From positions 1 through 64,000 of the forward strand of contig UCHD01000010.1 in the NCBI GenBank assembly GCA_900472175.1: a DNA stretch of 64,000 bases, given 5' to 3'. The notes under the pieces were generated by a model. That model was not told the DNA's origin and ran no database searches. It was given only the letters and a program-made list of their open reading frames with translations. Below are positions 17,549 through 25,823 of this stretch, in pieces; within the stretch, counting starts at the first letter, position 1; the number at the start of each line of letters is the position of its first letter. This DNA is from Hyphomicrobiales bacterium (lineage in GTDB: Bacteria > Pseudomonadota > Alphaproteobacteria > Rhizobiales > Rhizobiaceae). Both the position numbers and the translations under genes were made by a program.

Positions 17549-18436
17549 TTACGGAACGATTAGCGTTCCCGCACCATGTTCCGTGAAGATCTCGAGCAAC
17601 ACCGAATGCGCCGTCTTGCCGTTGAGGATGACGACGCCTTCGACGCCGCGGGAAAGCGCTTCGATGCAGGTTTCGACCTTCGGGATCATGCCGCCGGAAA
17701 TCGTGCCGTCCTTGATCAGCGCGTGCGCTTCGGCGACCGAGAGTTCCTTGATCAATTCGCCCTTCTTGTCGAGGACGCCCGGAACATCGGTGAGGAACAA
17801 CAGGCGGGTGGCATTCAGCGCGCCGGCAATGGCGCCGGCAAATGTATCGGCGTTGATGTTGTAGGTGGCGCCGTCGCGGCCGGGAGCGACCGGGGCGATG
17901 ACCGGGATCATTTCCGAGCGGGCAAGCAGGTCGAGAAGGGTGCGATCGACTTCGACGATCTCGCCGACAAAGCCGAGATCAAGAACACGTTCGATATTGC
18001 TGTCCGGATCCTTGATGGTCTTCTTGGCCTTTTCGGCAAAGACCATGTTGCCGTCCTTGCCGCACAGGCCGATCGCCCATTCGCCGGTCTGGTTGATCAG
18101 CGCGACGATTTCCTTGTTGATCGAACCGGCGAGAACCATTTCGACGATCTCGACGGTTTTTTGGTCAGTGACGCGCAGGCCGCCTTCGAACTTTGATTCG
18201 ATGCCCATCTTGGTCAGCATCGCGCCGATCTGCGGGCCGCCGCCATGAACGACAATCGGGTTGACACCTGACTGCTTCAAAAGCGCGATATCCGCGGCAA
18301 AGGCCTTGCCGAGCTCGGCATTGCCCATGGCGTGGCCGCCATATTTGACGACGATGGTCTTGTTCTCGTAGCGCTGCATATAGGGCAGCGCCTTGGCGAG
18401 AAGATTTGCCTGGATTTCGCTTTCTGATGCGGACAT
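17549..18436 (-). CDS. argB: Acetylglutamate kinase
   Basis: 295 residues. ArgB phosphorylates N-acetylglutamate with ATP, the second step of arginine synthesis, in the cytoplasm. The amino-acid-kinase fold is clear: [11 protein letters not shown] at the N-terminus (ATP), [13 protein letters not shown] (substrate loop), [16 protein letters not shown] and [10 protein letters not shown]. The [15 protein letters not shown] segment near the C-terminus is typical of arginine-sensitive hexameric enzymes, as is the N-terminal helix. Start MSASESEIQ at 18436. In many Rhizobiales argB directly follows engB; here five other genes separate them. Confidence 0.97.
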   Translation of the reverse strand: MSASESEIQANLLAKALPYMQRYENKTIVVKYGGHAMGNAELGKAFAADIALLKQSGVNPIVVHGGGPQIGAMLTKMGIESKFEGGLRVTDQKTVEIVEMVLAGSINKEIVALINQTGEWAIGLCGKDGNMVFAEKAKKTIKDPDSNIERVLDLGFVGEIVEVDRTLLDLLARSEMIPVIAPVAPGRDGATYNINADTFAGAIAGALNATRLLFLTDVPGVLDKKGELIKELSVAEAHALIKDGTISGGMIPKVETCIEALSRGVEGVVILNGKTAHSVLLEIFTEHGAGTLIVP

Positions 18437-18621
18437 GGAAATACCTCGAAATTAGCCGGGTGCTGTTTAGCGCAAGTTTCCGGTGGAGGGAATGATCCGT
18501 GGCAAAGATAAAGCCGGTGTGACATCAGCCTGTAGCACCGTTTTTATCTACCGCAACTCCCCTTTTTATCCTCGGATTAGTGCCCTATGTTCGCCGCTGA
18601 CGGACGAGGACCGGAGCATCA

Positions 18622-19161
18622 ATGACCACAGACGACATCTCCACGCTGATCGGCCGGATCTCGCTGAGGGATCGCGCCGCGTTCTCCGCGCTCTACAGGC
18701 AGACCAGTCCGAAACTTTTCGCCATTTGCGTCCGTATTTTGAGAGACCGGACGGAAGCGGAAGAAGCCTTGCAGGAAATCTACATCAAGATATGGCAGCG
18801 GGCAGACCGTTTTGCCAGCGGCGGCACCAATCCGATGTCCTGGCTTTCGGCAATTGCGCGCAATCATGCGATCGATCATCTGCGGGCAAGAAAGCCGGTG
18901 GCAAACACGATTGACGAGGCCTATGATCTGGCGGATTCTGCGCCGGACCCGGAAAAAACCGCCATCAATACGGCGGAGGGCCGGCGGATCGACAATTGCA
19001 TGAATGAACTCGAGGCAGACCGCGCCGATGCCGTGCGCAAGGCCTATGTCGAAGGGTTAAGTTATCAGGAACTGGCCGACCTTTTCGGCACGCCGCTGAA
19101 TACGATGCGAACATGGCTGCGCCGCAGTCTGTTGAAACTCAGAGAGTGCATGGAGCGATGA
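18622..19161 (+). CDS. ECF-type RNA polymerase sigma factor (SigK-like)
   Basis: 179 residues containing sigma regions 2 and 4 only. Region 2 has AFSALYRQTSPKLFAICVRI then EEALQEIYIKIWQRADRF and WLSAIARNHAIDHLR. Region 4 has LSYQELADLFGTPLNTMRTW and RRSLLKLREC. The next gene overlaps by four bases and encodes an RskA-like membrane anti-sigma factor, so this factor should be held inactive at the membrane until a signal frees it. Likely targets include its own promoter and perhaps the fasciclin and MsrB genes that follow. ATG at 18622 follows GACCGGAGC. Confidence 0.9.
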   Translation: MTTDDISTLIGRISLRDRAAFSALYRQTSPKLFAICVRILRDRTEAEEALQEIYIKIWQRADRFASGGTNPMSWLSAIARNHAIDHLRARKPVANTIDEAYDLADSAPDPEKTAINTAEGRRIDNCMNELEADRADAVRKAYVEGLSYQELADLFGTPLNTMRTWLRRSLLKLRECMER

Positions 19162-19880
19162 CCACACAGAATCCCGAAAGCGGAGATTCCCGCCGCGACC
19201 AGGTGATTGCGGGCGAGTATGTTCTGGGTGTTCTGTCTGCCGACGACCGCCGCAAGGTCGAAGCGCGCATCGTTCTCGATGGCGCCTTTGCTGCCATGGT
19301 CAATCACTGGCAGAGCAACCTCACCTCTTTCGACGATGCCTATGAGCCGATCGCACCACCGCCGCAGGTGCTGGTCGCCGTCGAGCGCCGCCTGTTTGCA
19401 ACGCAGGTCAAACCGGCCGTCGCTGCTACGGGGGTCTGGAATTCTCTGGTCCTGTGGCGCATGCTGACGTTGGCATCGGTGGCGGGTCTCGTGACGGTTG
19501 CGACCTTCGCCACGGGTATCCTGACGCCTGTCAGTCAGACGAAGCCGCTGGTGGCCGAACTGACTGGCGATGCCAGCACGACGATCAATCTTCTGGCGCA
19601 ATACGACGCCGGCAACGGCGCCCTGAAGATCACGCCGGTGGCGGCAAAGCAGGCCGAGGCCAAATCGCTGGAACTCTGGCTGATCGAAGGCGATAACCCC
19701 GCCAAGTCGCTGGGCATCCTGCCGCAGACGGGCGAGGGCGAGATCATCATTCCGCCGGAGCTACGTTCGAAGTTCGGTGCAGGCGTCACGCTCGCCGTCA
19801 GTGTCGAGCCTTTCGGCGGCTCGCCGACAGGCACGGCCACTGGCCCGGTCGTTGCCGTCGGCAAGACGCGGCGGCCGTAG
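19158..19880 (+). CDS. Anti-sigma factor, RskA-like
   Basis: 240 residues. The N-terminal cytoplasmic part (about 1-95) has the anti-sigma fold with AGEYVLGVLSADDRRKVEAR and VNHWQSNLTSFDDAYEPI. A single membrane helix follows (about 105-127, MLTLASVAGLVTVATFATGI). The exterior C-terminal domain is RskA-like, with LELWLIEGDNPAKSLGILP. There is no zinc HxxxCxxC motif, so it is not of the ChrR/RsrA type. Start ATG at 19158 overlaps the sigma stop, ensuring balanced production. The trigger (redox, envelope stress) cannot be read from sequence. Confidence 0.88.
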   Translation: MTTQNPESGDSRRDQVIAGEYVLGVLSADDRRKVEARIVLDGAFAAMVNHWQSNLTSFDDAYEPIAPPPQVLVAVERRLFATQVKPAVAATGVWNSLVLWRMLTLASVAGLVTVATFATGILTPVSQTKPLVAELTGDASTTINLLAQYDAGNGALKITPVAAKQAEAKSLELWLIEGDNPAKSLGILPQTGEGEIIIPPELRSKFGAGVTLAVSVEPFGGSPTGTATGPVVAVGKTRRP

Positions 19881-19910
19881 CGGCTTATTGTAAGTAATTG
19901 ATTACCAAGT

Positions 19911-19938
19911 GGCTGCCCTTGCAAGAGGGCGGCCTTTT
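19911..19938 (+). terminator. Terminator after sigma/anti-sigma operon
   Basis: GGC-T-GCCCT pairs with AGGGC-G-GCC (one T/G wobble or bulge), followed by TTTTCG. It lies 30 bases after the anti-sigma stop and separates this operon from the fasciclin gene. Confidence 0.7.
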
Positions 19939-20127
19939 CGTTGCGCCGCACGCGCTTCCCGAAGAGGTAAATGAAATCAATTATTTGGATTGTTCATATT
20001 TTTCCTGAAACTCTTTCAGACGACCTTCCGTACCTTGTTCTGTCCTCTGCGCAGAGAACACGAATTCCAGCAAAACTTGGGAGAGATCCGCAACGCGGGT
20101 CCGCGAGATCAACAGGAAGGAAGAGAA

Positions 20128-20685
20128 ATGTTCAAGTCCATGCTGCGCACGGTCACCGTCGCTTCGATACTGGCCGCCGGTGCATTTGCAGCGCACGCTG
20201 AAAATCCGATGGTCGGCGGCGCACCGATGTATGCCAACAAGAACATCGTCGAAAATGCCGTCAACTCCAAGGATCACACGACGCTGGTCGCCGCCGTCAA
20301 GGCTGCCGGTCTCGTCGAAACGCTTGAGGGGAAGGGGCCGTTCACGGTTTTTGCTCCGACCAATGAAGCCTTTGCCGCCCTGCCTAAGGGCACTGTGGAA
20401 ACCCTTCTGAAGCCTGAAAACAAGGCGATGCTGACCAAGGTTCTGACCTGCCATGTGGTGGCGGCAGACGCGATGTCCAAGGCGATCGCCAAGATGGTCA
20501 AGGATGATGGCGGCACCCATGACGTCAAGACTGTCGGCGGCTGCATTCTGAAGGCCAAGGACAAGGGCGGCAAGATCACGCTGACCGACGAAACCGGCGG
20601 GGTCGCGCACGTCACCATCGCTGACGTCAAGCAGTCGAACGGTGTCATCCATGTGATCGACAAGGTGCTGCTGCCAAAATCCTGA
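20128..20685 (+). CDS. Exported fasciclin (FAS1) domain protein
   Basis: 185 residues. A signal peptide (about 1-22, cleavage near AAHA) leads to one FAS1 domain (about 45-183). FAS1 signatures are present: FTVFAPTNEAFAALP and the closing NGVIHVIDKVLLP. Such proteins are secreted or periplasmic and mediate adhesion; the rhizobial homologue Nex18 is a known example of the type. ATG at 20128 has AGGAAGG just upstream. It has its own promoter region of about 190 bases after the sigma operon terminator. Regulation by the neighbouring sigma factor is likely but is inference. Confidence 0.9.
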   Translation: MFKSMLRTVTVASILAAGAFAAHAENPMVGGAPMYANKNIVENAVNSKDHTTLVAAVKAAGLVETLEGKGPFTVFAPTNEAFAALPKGTVETLLKPENKAMLTKVLTCHVVAADAMSKAIAKMVKDDGGTHDVKTVGGCILKAKDKGGKITLTDETGGVAHVTIADVKQSNGVIHVIDKVLLPKS

Positions 20686-20762
20686 TCCACGCCCTTGTGG
20701 CTTGGGAGCCGGATGCATCCTCAACGCATTTTCGGCTCCGGGCCGGAGACCTCTCCGGCCTC

Positions 20763-20798
20763 AAGGCCACCGGCTTTTCAGTCGCCGGTGGCCTTTTT
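20763..20798 (+). terminator. Strong terminator after fasciclin gene
   Basis: AAGGCCACCGGC (20763-20774) pairs perfectly with GCCGGTGGCCTT (20784-20795), followed by TTT. A smaller GGCCGGAG/CTCCGGCC hairpin lies just before it (20741-20760). Confidence 0.85.
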
Positions 20799-20914
20799 GT
20801 CTCGTATACAAGCGATTGCTCACGCGGGATTGATTGGCATTTGTTTTGCCCCCGGGCGAACGCCGCATTAGTTTTCAGGTGTTGCCGGCACTATCAGGCA
20901 GACGGGAGACGATC

Positions 20915-21406
20915 ATGACAAGCCGACGCTTTTTTCTTCTTTCCGGAGTAGCCATTGCAGCTGCAGCGGCGTTTCGCGGGGGCAGGCCCGAGGCCGTTGC
21001 CGCCGAAACGTTCGAAGTGATGAAGACCGATGCGGAATGGAAAGCGATCCTGACCGCCGAGCAGTACCAGATCCTGCGGCATGAAGACACCGAACGGCCG
21101 TTTACCAGCGCGCTCAACACCGAGAAACGCAAGGGCACGTTTCACTGTGCCGGCTGCGATCTGCCGGTCTATTCGTCGGAAGCGAAATACGACAGCGGCA
21201 CGGGCTGGCCGAGTTTTTGGGAATCGCTTCCGGATGCTGTCGGCAAGCGTGAGGACACGTCGCTGTTCATGACCCGCACCGAATGTCACTGCAGGCGGTG
21301 CGGCGGCCATCTCGGCCATATCTTTGACGATGGTCCGCAGCCGACCGGCATGCGTCATTGCATCAACGGGTTCGCAATGACGTTCACGCCCGCATCGGCT
21401 GCCTGA
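20915..21406 (+). CDS. msrB: Exported peptide-methionine (R)-S-oxide reductase
   Basis: 163 residues. The start TSRRFFLLSG followed by an alanine-rich segment is a twin-arginine signal, so this MsrB should be folded in the cytoplasm and exported to the periplasm. The catalytic domain (about 38-160) has both zinc pairs, CAGC and CRRC, the YDSGTGWPSFW core and the active-site cysteine in RHCINGFAM. It reduces methionine-R-sulfoxide in proteins, repairing oxidised envelope proteins. ATG at 20915 follows GGGAGAC. It follows fasciclin and the ECF sigma operon, which supports an oxidative envelope-stress function. Confidence 0.93.
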   Translation: MTSRRFFLLSGVAIAAAAAFRGGRPEAVAAETFEVMKTDAEWKAILTAEQYQILRHEDTERPFTSALNTEKRKGTFHCAGCDLPVYSSEAKYDSGTGWPSFWESLPDAVGKREDTSLFMTRTECHCRRCGGHLGHIFDDGPQPTGMRHCINGFAMTFTPASAA

Positions 21407-21410
21407 CCGT

Positions 21411-21944
21411 TTAAAGGGCTGCTGGAGCCGCAGGCTGGGAATCGGACAGCGCTGCCTGAAGCTTGGCTTCCTGGTCCGGCGACAGCGAGGTCTTCAAGAC
21501 CTTGCCGCGCAAGCCATGAAACTCCGCCAGAACCTTTTCCGGCTGTACCTTGCGCACCAGAACGAACAGCGCCGAGGAATTGTTGGGAATGGTGTCGCCG
21601 AGCGACTTGATGAAATTGTCATCGATGCCGTAATCGGCCAGCGACCCCGACAGCGCGCCAGTGCCGGCGCCGATCGCGCCACCGATGGCAAAGCCGGCCA
21701 GCGGGTTGAGGAACAGCAGACCGACGAGGCCGCCCCAGAGCGAGCCGCTGAGAAGCCCCGATGTCGCGCCGATGGCCGTCAGGTTCATGCTCTGCTTCAA
21801 GTGAACCTTGCCGGTCTCGTCGCGCACCACGACGACGGCATCCTCGAGGTCGATCAGATATTCCTTCTTCAGCGTATTCAGCTTCAGAAGCACCTTGTCG
21901 GCTTCTTCCGTGCTGTCAAAACCCACCACAATCAGATCGGACAT
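21411..21944 (-). CDS. DUF1269 membrane protein with glycine-zipper region
   Basis: 177 residues. After VVGFDSTEEADKVLLKL and a beta-rich part, a glycine- and alanine-rich hydrophobic stretch (about 65-105) has GLLSGSLWGGLVGLLFLNP then FAIGGAIGAGTGALSGSLAD, a zipper typical of DUF1269. The C-terminal domain has PNNSSALFVLVRKVQPEKVL. Function unknown; family members are often induced by stress. ATG at 21944 has AGGAGAA upstream. It converges on msrB with a four-base gap and may share no terminator. Confidence 0.85.
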   Translation of the reverse strand: MSDLIVVGFDSTEEADKVLLKLNTLKKEYLIDLEDAVVVVRDETGKVHLKQSMNLTAIGATSGLLSGSLWGGLVGLLFLNPLAGFAIGGAIGAGTGALSGSLADYGIDDNFIKSLGDTIPNNSSALFVLVRKVQPEKVLAEFHGLRGKVLKTSLSPDQEAKLQAALSDSQPAAPAAL

Positions 21945-22039
21945 GTCGTGTTCTCCTTGAACTCTCAACGCATTGGAGGTCGCCGGAAGGCCGCCCCGCG
22001 CGGGGAGATAGAGCACATTTCATGCCGGGGTAGTGTGAC

Positions 22040-22080
22040 AGATGCATTTAAAGCATGCCGCGCAAAACTGCGCGGCTGCA
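22040..22080. repeat. Fragment of rhizobial dispersed palindrome (AAAGCATGCCGCGCAAAA type), also a hairpin
   Basis: ATGCATTTAAAGCATGCCGC (22042-22061) followed by GCAAAA is close to a motif that recurs between genes in Rhizobiaceae. GCCGCGC (22057-22063) and GCGCGGC (22070-22076) form a perfect seven-pair stem with loop AAAACT. Lying 25 bases past the engB stop, it could also end that transcript. Confidence 0.55.
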
Positions 22081-22100
22081 CGCGTTAGTGTGGGGCTGGG

Positions 22101-22754
22101 TCAGGTCGAGATCGCGACCCGGATGGCGGCGCGCAGTTCTTCCATACCAAGGTTCTTTTCGGACGATGTCGCAAGCACCTCCGGGAAGGCCGCGGGCCGC
22201 TTCTTGATCTTTTCCAGCGTTTCGGCGATCAGCCGCGGAACCGCCGGGTCCTTGATCTTGTCGGTCTTGGTCAGCACGACCTGGTAGGAGACGGCCGCCT
22301 TGTCGAGCAGGCTCAAGACGTCCTCGTCATTCTTCTTGATGCCATGGCGGCTGTCGATCAGGACGTAAACGCGCTTCAGCGTCGAGCGGCCGCGCAGATA
22401 GTCGAAGACCAGCTTGGTCCAGGCATCGACATGCTCCTTCGGCGCCTGCGCATAGCCGTAGCCGGGCATGTCGACCAGCGCCATCGGCGGCAGGTCGCCG
22501 GGCTGGCCGGAATAGCCATCCGGCACGAAATAGTTGAGCTCCTGGGTGCGGCCCGGCGTGTTCGACGTACGGGCAAGACCCTTCTGGCCGACCAGCCCAT
22601 TGATCAGCGACGACTTGCCGACATTGGAGCGGCCGGCAAAGGCGATCTCGAACGGACCCTCCGGCGGCAGGAACTTCATTGACGGCACGCCGCGGATGAA
22701 TACCCATGGCCGCCCGAAAAGGGGCTTGTCGTCCTGCTGCGTGGCGTCTGTCAT
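22101..22754 (-). CDS. engB: Ribosome biogenesis GTP-binding protein YihA/EngB
   Basis: 217 residues, a TRAFAC GTPase needed for large-subunit assembly. G1 is [14 protein letters not shown]3 is [13 protein letters not shown]4 is LTKTDKIKD and G5 is ATSSEKN. The switch region has [13 protein letters not shown], the family hallmark. Start at 22754 (MTDATQQDD); the frame remains open far upstream, which is only GC-rich shadow. In related genomes it lies between yidC and argB; here DMT exporter genes and a LysR gene come between it and yidC. Confidence 0.96.
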   Translation of the reverse strand: MTDATQQDDKPLFGRPWVFIRGVPSMKFLPPEGPFEIAFAGRSNVGKSSLINGLVGQKGLARTSNTPGRTQELNYFVPDGYSGQPGDLPPMALVDMPGYGYAQAPKEHVDAWTKLVFDYLRGRSTLKRVYVLIDSRHGIKKNDEDVLSLLDKAAVSYQVVLTKTDKIKDPAVPRLIAETLEKIKKRPAAFPEVLATSSEKNLGMEELRAAIRVAIST

Positions 22755-22837
22755 GGTATCCTGTCCTTGGCTTTTGTTCAGGACTTCACGGTTTTGCGCC
22801 GCCATGTCAAGAAAACTCGCGATTTTCGCGAATTTGC

Positions 22838-23749
22838 TCAGAAAGCCGCGCGCCGCTGACGCCACATCTCGATGCTGAGATAGGAAAGCAGCGCGATTAG
22901 CACGATCGTGCCGCCGAGGATGGTGTTGAGGCTCGGGATCTCGCCGTGGATCAGGGCGACCCAGAGCGGTGCCAGGATCGTCTCGGCGGTGCCGAGCAGG
23001 GCGGCGAGCGCCGAGGGGATCAGCCGCGCACCGGTGACGAAGAAGGCCAGACCAAGGCCGAAGTTGAGCGCGCCGAACGTGACGAGGATGCCGAGCTCCG
23101 GCAGCGTGACGCTGAGGTCTGAGGCCATGATTGCCGCAACCGTGCCAGCGACGATGGTGCCGAAACAGGCAGCCGGTGTCATGCGCACATGGGCATAGCG
23201 GCGGGTGATGACGGTGGCGAGCGCGAAGACGAAGGCGATCAGGATGGCCAGCGCATCGCCCACGGGCGAGACCGCGCCATTCATGGAGTCCGAGACCATG
23301 ATCGCCACGCCGGAAATCACGGCAGCGATGGCAAGCCAGGTCAGGAGCGAGACGCGTTCGCGAAAGACGATCCAGCTGATCAGCGCGGCAATCAGCGGCA
23401 CGCCGGCCTGAATGAGAACGATGTTGGCAACGGTGGTATAGGCAAGCGCCAGGATGAACGAGGTCGAGGCGATGGCAAAACACAAGCCGACCGCGATGCC
23501 CGGCAGGCCCATGTTGCGAAACAGCGAGACGGTTCCGCGCGGCCCGTCGCGCAGCAACATAAAGCCGATGAGGAACAGGGCGGCAAAGAGCGAGCGCCAG
23601 AAGACGATGGTCCAGCCATCCTCGATCGACAGGAAGCGCGCCAATGTTCCGCCGAAACTCCAGACGATGGCGGAGCCGAGCACCAAGGCTGCGCCCTGGG
23701 TGGCGCTTTGCCGGTCAGGGGTTACGGATTGCGGCAGGGGCTGCGACAT
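22838..23749 (-). CDS. EamA/DMT-family transporter
   Basis: 303 residues with ten helices in two EamA halves: [19 protein letters not shown] opens the first, [18 protein letters not shown] ends it, and [21 protein letters not shown] closes the second. Probable exporter of small metabolites; substrate unknown. It lies 83 bases upstream of engB on the same strand, and another exporter gene of the same superfamily lies 110 bases further upstream. Start MSQPLPQS at 23749. The pair is not simply a tandem duplication, since the sequences differ strongly. Confidence 0.85.
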   Translation of the reverse strand: MSQPLPQSVTPDRQSATQGAALVLGSAIVWSFGGTLARFLSIEDGWTIVFWRSLFAALFLIGFMLLRDGPRGTVSLFRNMGLPGIAVGLCFAIASTSFILALAYTTVANIVLIQAGVPLIAALISWIVFRERVSLLTWLAIAAVISGVAIMVSDSMNGAVSPVGDALAILIAFVFALATVITRRYAHVRMTPAACFGTIVAGTVAAIMASDLSVTLPELGILVTFGALNFGLGLAFFVTGARLIPSALAALLGTAETILAPLWVALIHGEIPSLNTILGGTIVLIALLSYLSIEMWRQRRAAF

Positions 23750-23859
23750 GGCGGGAATCCGGTTGCGGTGTTGCAGTGTAGGAGCAAACGGTCCGGCGCG
23801 CGCTGGTATCCGCGACAGGGTGCTGTCGCAAACCTTCCTGTGTGCCTTATGTGACGCAA

Positions 23860-24786
23860 CTATTGAATCTCGGCGGCGGTTTTGTCCGGTTCGGGCTTTA
23901 TCACGGCAAGAATCACACCGCCAATGGCGATGATGGCCGCACCGGCGATCACGCCCGTCGTCGGAATTTCGTTGAAGAACAGGAAGCCGATGACGGCGGC
24001 AAAGACCAGCCAAGCATAATCGACCGGACCGACGATCGCCAGCGAGGCAAGCCGGTAGCCACGCACGACGCAATATTGTGCCGCCACCGCGATCGGGCCG
24101 AGCAGCAGGAACGGGACCATGGCGGAGAGGGATGCTTCTTTCCATGTCCAGAACGCCGGTATCGCCAGGAACAGGACGCCAAAGGCGTTGACATAGAGCA
24201 GGACCGTCAGCGGGCGGTCGGCATGGGAGAGGACACGGATCATCAGCCCTTCGATGGCGAGTAGCGCGGCACCGAGAACAGCAATCGCTGCGGGGACGAG
24301 ATAGGCGGGCTCGAACTGGGTGAAGGCGCCGCGCGAGATCATGATGAAACCGGCACCGGCAAAACTGAGGGTGATGCCGACCATATGCTGCTTTGTCACC
24401 GTTTCCTTGAGCACGATAACCGCCAGCGGGATGATGAAAACCACGTAGAGAAGACCAAGCGCCGTTGCATCGACAATCGGCATCGCCGCAGAGGCATAAA
24501 TCAGCGCGAAGCCGCCGGAAACACCGAACGCGGCGCGCATGGCATGGGAAAACGGCCGGGCGCTGCGATAGACGCGCAAGCTGTCGCGCTTGAAGGCAAC
24601 CACAGCCAGAAGCGTTGCCAGGCCGCTGACATAGCGCAGGAACTGGATCTGCACCACGGACAGGCTGTCTCCCCCGAACTTGCCCGAGGCAAAGATCAAG
24701 GAAAATAACGCCGTGCCGAGTACGACCCAGATCATCGCTTCGGCATTCGAGTTCAGCAGGTTTTTCCGCAAGGCCTTAACTTTCAA
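23860..24786 (-). CDS. EamA/DMT-family transporter, LysR-linked
   Basis: About 308 residues, ten helices. The first half starts at AMIWVVLGTALFSLIFASG and closes with LLYVVFIIPLAVIVLKETV. The second half has YVNAFGVLFLAIPAFWTW and WLVFAAVIGFLFFNEIPT. The start is uncertain: TTG at 24786 (with GAAGAG upstream) adds a short basic leader, while the ATG at 24735 begins directly in the first helix without a ribosome site. Divergent from the LysR gene at 24865, its likely regulator. Family suggests amino-acid or metabolite export. Confidence 0.8.
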   Translation of the reverse strand: MKVKALRKNLLNSNAEAMIWVVLGTALFSLIFASGKFGGDSLSVVQIQFLRYVSGLATLLAVVAFKRDSLRVYRSARPFSHAMRAAFGVSGGFALIYASAAMPIVDATALGLLYVVFIIPLAVIVLKETVTKQHMVGITLSFAGAGFIMISRGAFTQFEPAYLVPAAIAVLGAALLAIEGLMIRVLSHADRPLTVLLYVNAFGVLFLAIPAFWTWKEASLSAMVPFLLLGPIAVAAQYCVVRGYRLASLAIVGPVDYAWLVFAAVIGFLFFNEIPTTGVIAGAAIIAIGGVILAVIKPEPDKTAAEIQ

Positions 24787-24864
24787 AGGTTTCTCTTCAA
24801 ACTCTTGCCAAATGATCCTGCCGCATTGCAAATTCGATTTTTGAACCCTGAATGAGTATTTTCG

Positions 24865-25743
24865 ATGCAGAACAAGCGGAACGTCTCGCTCAATGCCGTG
24901 CGGGTTTTTGTCCTGACGGCCCGCCATCTCAGTATCGTCCAGGCCGCCGCAGAAATAGGCGTTACCCCGAGCGCCGTCAGTCATCAGTTGAAGAAGCTGG
25001 AGGGTGAACTGGGCGTGGCGCTGTTCAAGCGGAGCCACAACTTTCTTGACCTGACGGATGCGGGGCGGCGCTTCCACGACGATGCCGCCGCCGCCATCGC
25101 TGCGATCGACCGTTCGGCAGAGGCACTGAGCCGCGACCAGAACGAAATCGTCGTCCGCGTCTCGGTCTCGCTTGCCGTTCGCTGGCTGATCCCGGCGCTG
25201 GAGCGGTTCAAGGCGATGCATCCGGCCGCCCGTGTGCGTGTCGAGACGAAAACCGGTTCCAACATCTCCCTCGGGTCCGGCGACCTGGCGATTTCCTATC
25301 ATCGTGCCGGTACGAACCCAGACGAGGGAGAGTGGTTGGCCGCCGATATGAGCCGCCCAGTCGCGTCCCCGGCGCTGCTGGCGGCCGTCGGGTATGACGG
25401 GACCGGCGATCTTGGAAAGGTGCCAGCCCTTCAATGCTCGGCGGGCAATTGGGACTGGGCATTGTGGACCCGCACGCTCGGCCTCGATAGCGGCGCCATA
25501 CAGATCCAGCATGTGTTCGACACCGACGATACGGCTCTGCATGCGGCCACGGCCGGTCTGGGCATGGTTCTGGCGCCGGCGTTCCTCACGGAGCGCGAGA
25601 TCCGCTCAGGCGGGCTGGTGGTCTTGCCGGGCTTCGGGCCAGTCGATCTCGGTCATTACAGGGTGGTCTTCCAGCGCCATGAAAACCGCATGACCCGAAA
25701 ATTCCGCAAGTGGCTGGGTGAGGAAATGCAGCGCATGGTTTAG
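24865..25743 (+). CDS. LysR-family regulator (GcvA-like)
   Basis: 292 residues. N-terminal helix-turn-helix with ARHLSIVQAAAEIGVTPSAV then SHQLKKLEGELGVALF. The effector part has GSGDLAISYH and TAGLGMVLAPAFLTEREI, which is the layout of the GcvA-like subgroup. It lies 78 bases from the divergent DMT gene, so exporter control is the simplest reading. The gene ends just before the bidirectional terminator at 25771-25803. Confidence 0.9.
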   Translation: MQNKRNVSLNAVRVFVLTARHLSIVQAAAEIGVTPSAVSHQLKKLEGELGVALFKRSHNFLDLTDAGRRFHDDAAAAIAAIDRSAEALSRDQNEIVVRVSVSLAVRWLIPALERFKAMHPAARVRVETKTGSNISLGSGDLAISYHRAGTNPDEGEWLAADMSRPVASPALLAAVGYDGTGDLGKVPALQCSAGNWDWALWTRTLGLDSGAIQIQHVFDTDDTALHAATAGLGMVLAPAFLTEREIRSGGLVVLPGFGPVDLGHYRVVFQRHENRMTRKFRKWLGEEMQRMV

Positions 25744-25770
25744 CGACCACAGCGCAAGTTTTTCGCCAAG

Positions 25771-25803
25771 AAAAAACCCCGGATCAGTGGATCCGGGGTT
25801 TTT
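25771..25803. terminator. Bidirectional rho-independent terminator
   Basis: AAAAACCCCGGATC (25772-25785), loop AGTG, GATCCGGGGTTTTT (25790-25803): a perfect 14-pair stem with A and T runs on either side. It serves both the LysR gene and the yidC operon, which converge here. Confidence 0.95.
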
Positions 25804-25823
25804 GATTTTCGCCTTGTTCCGGC

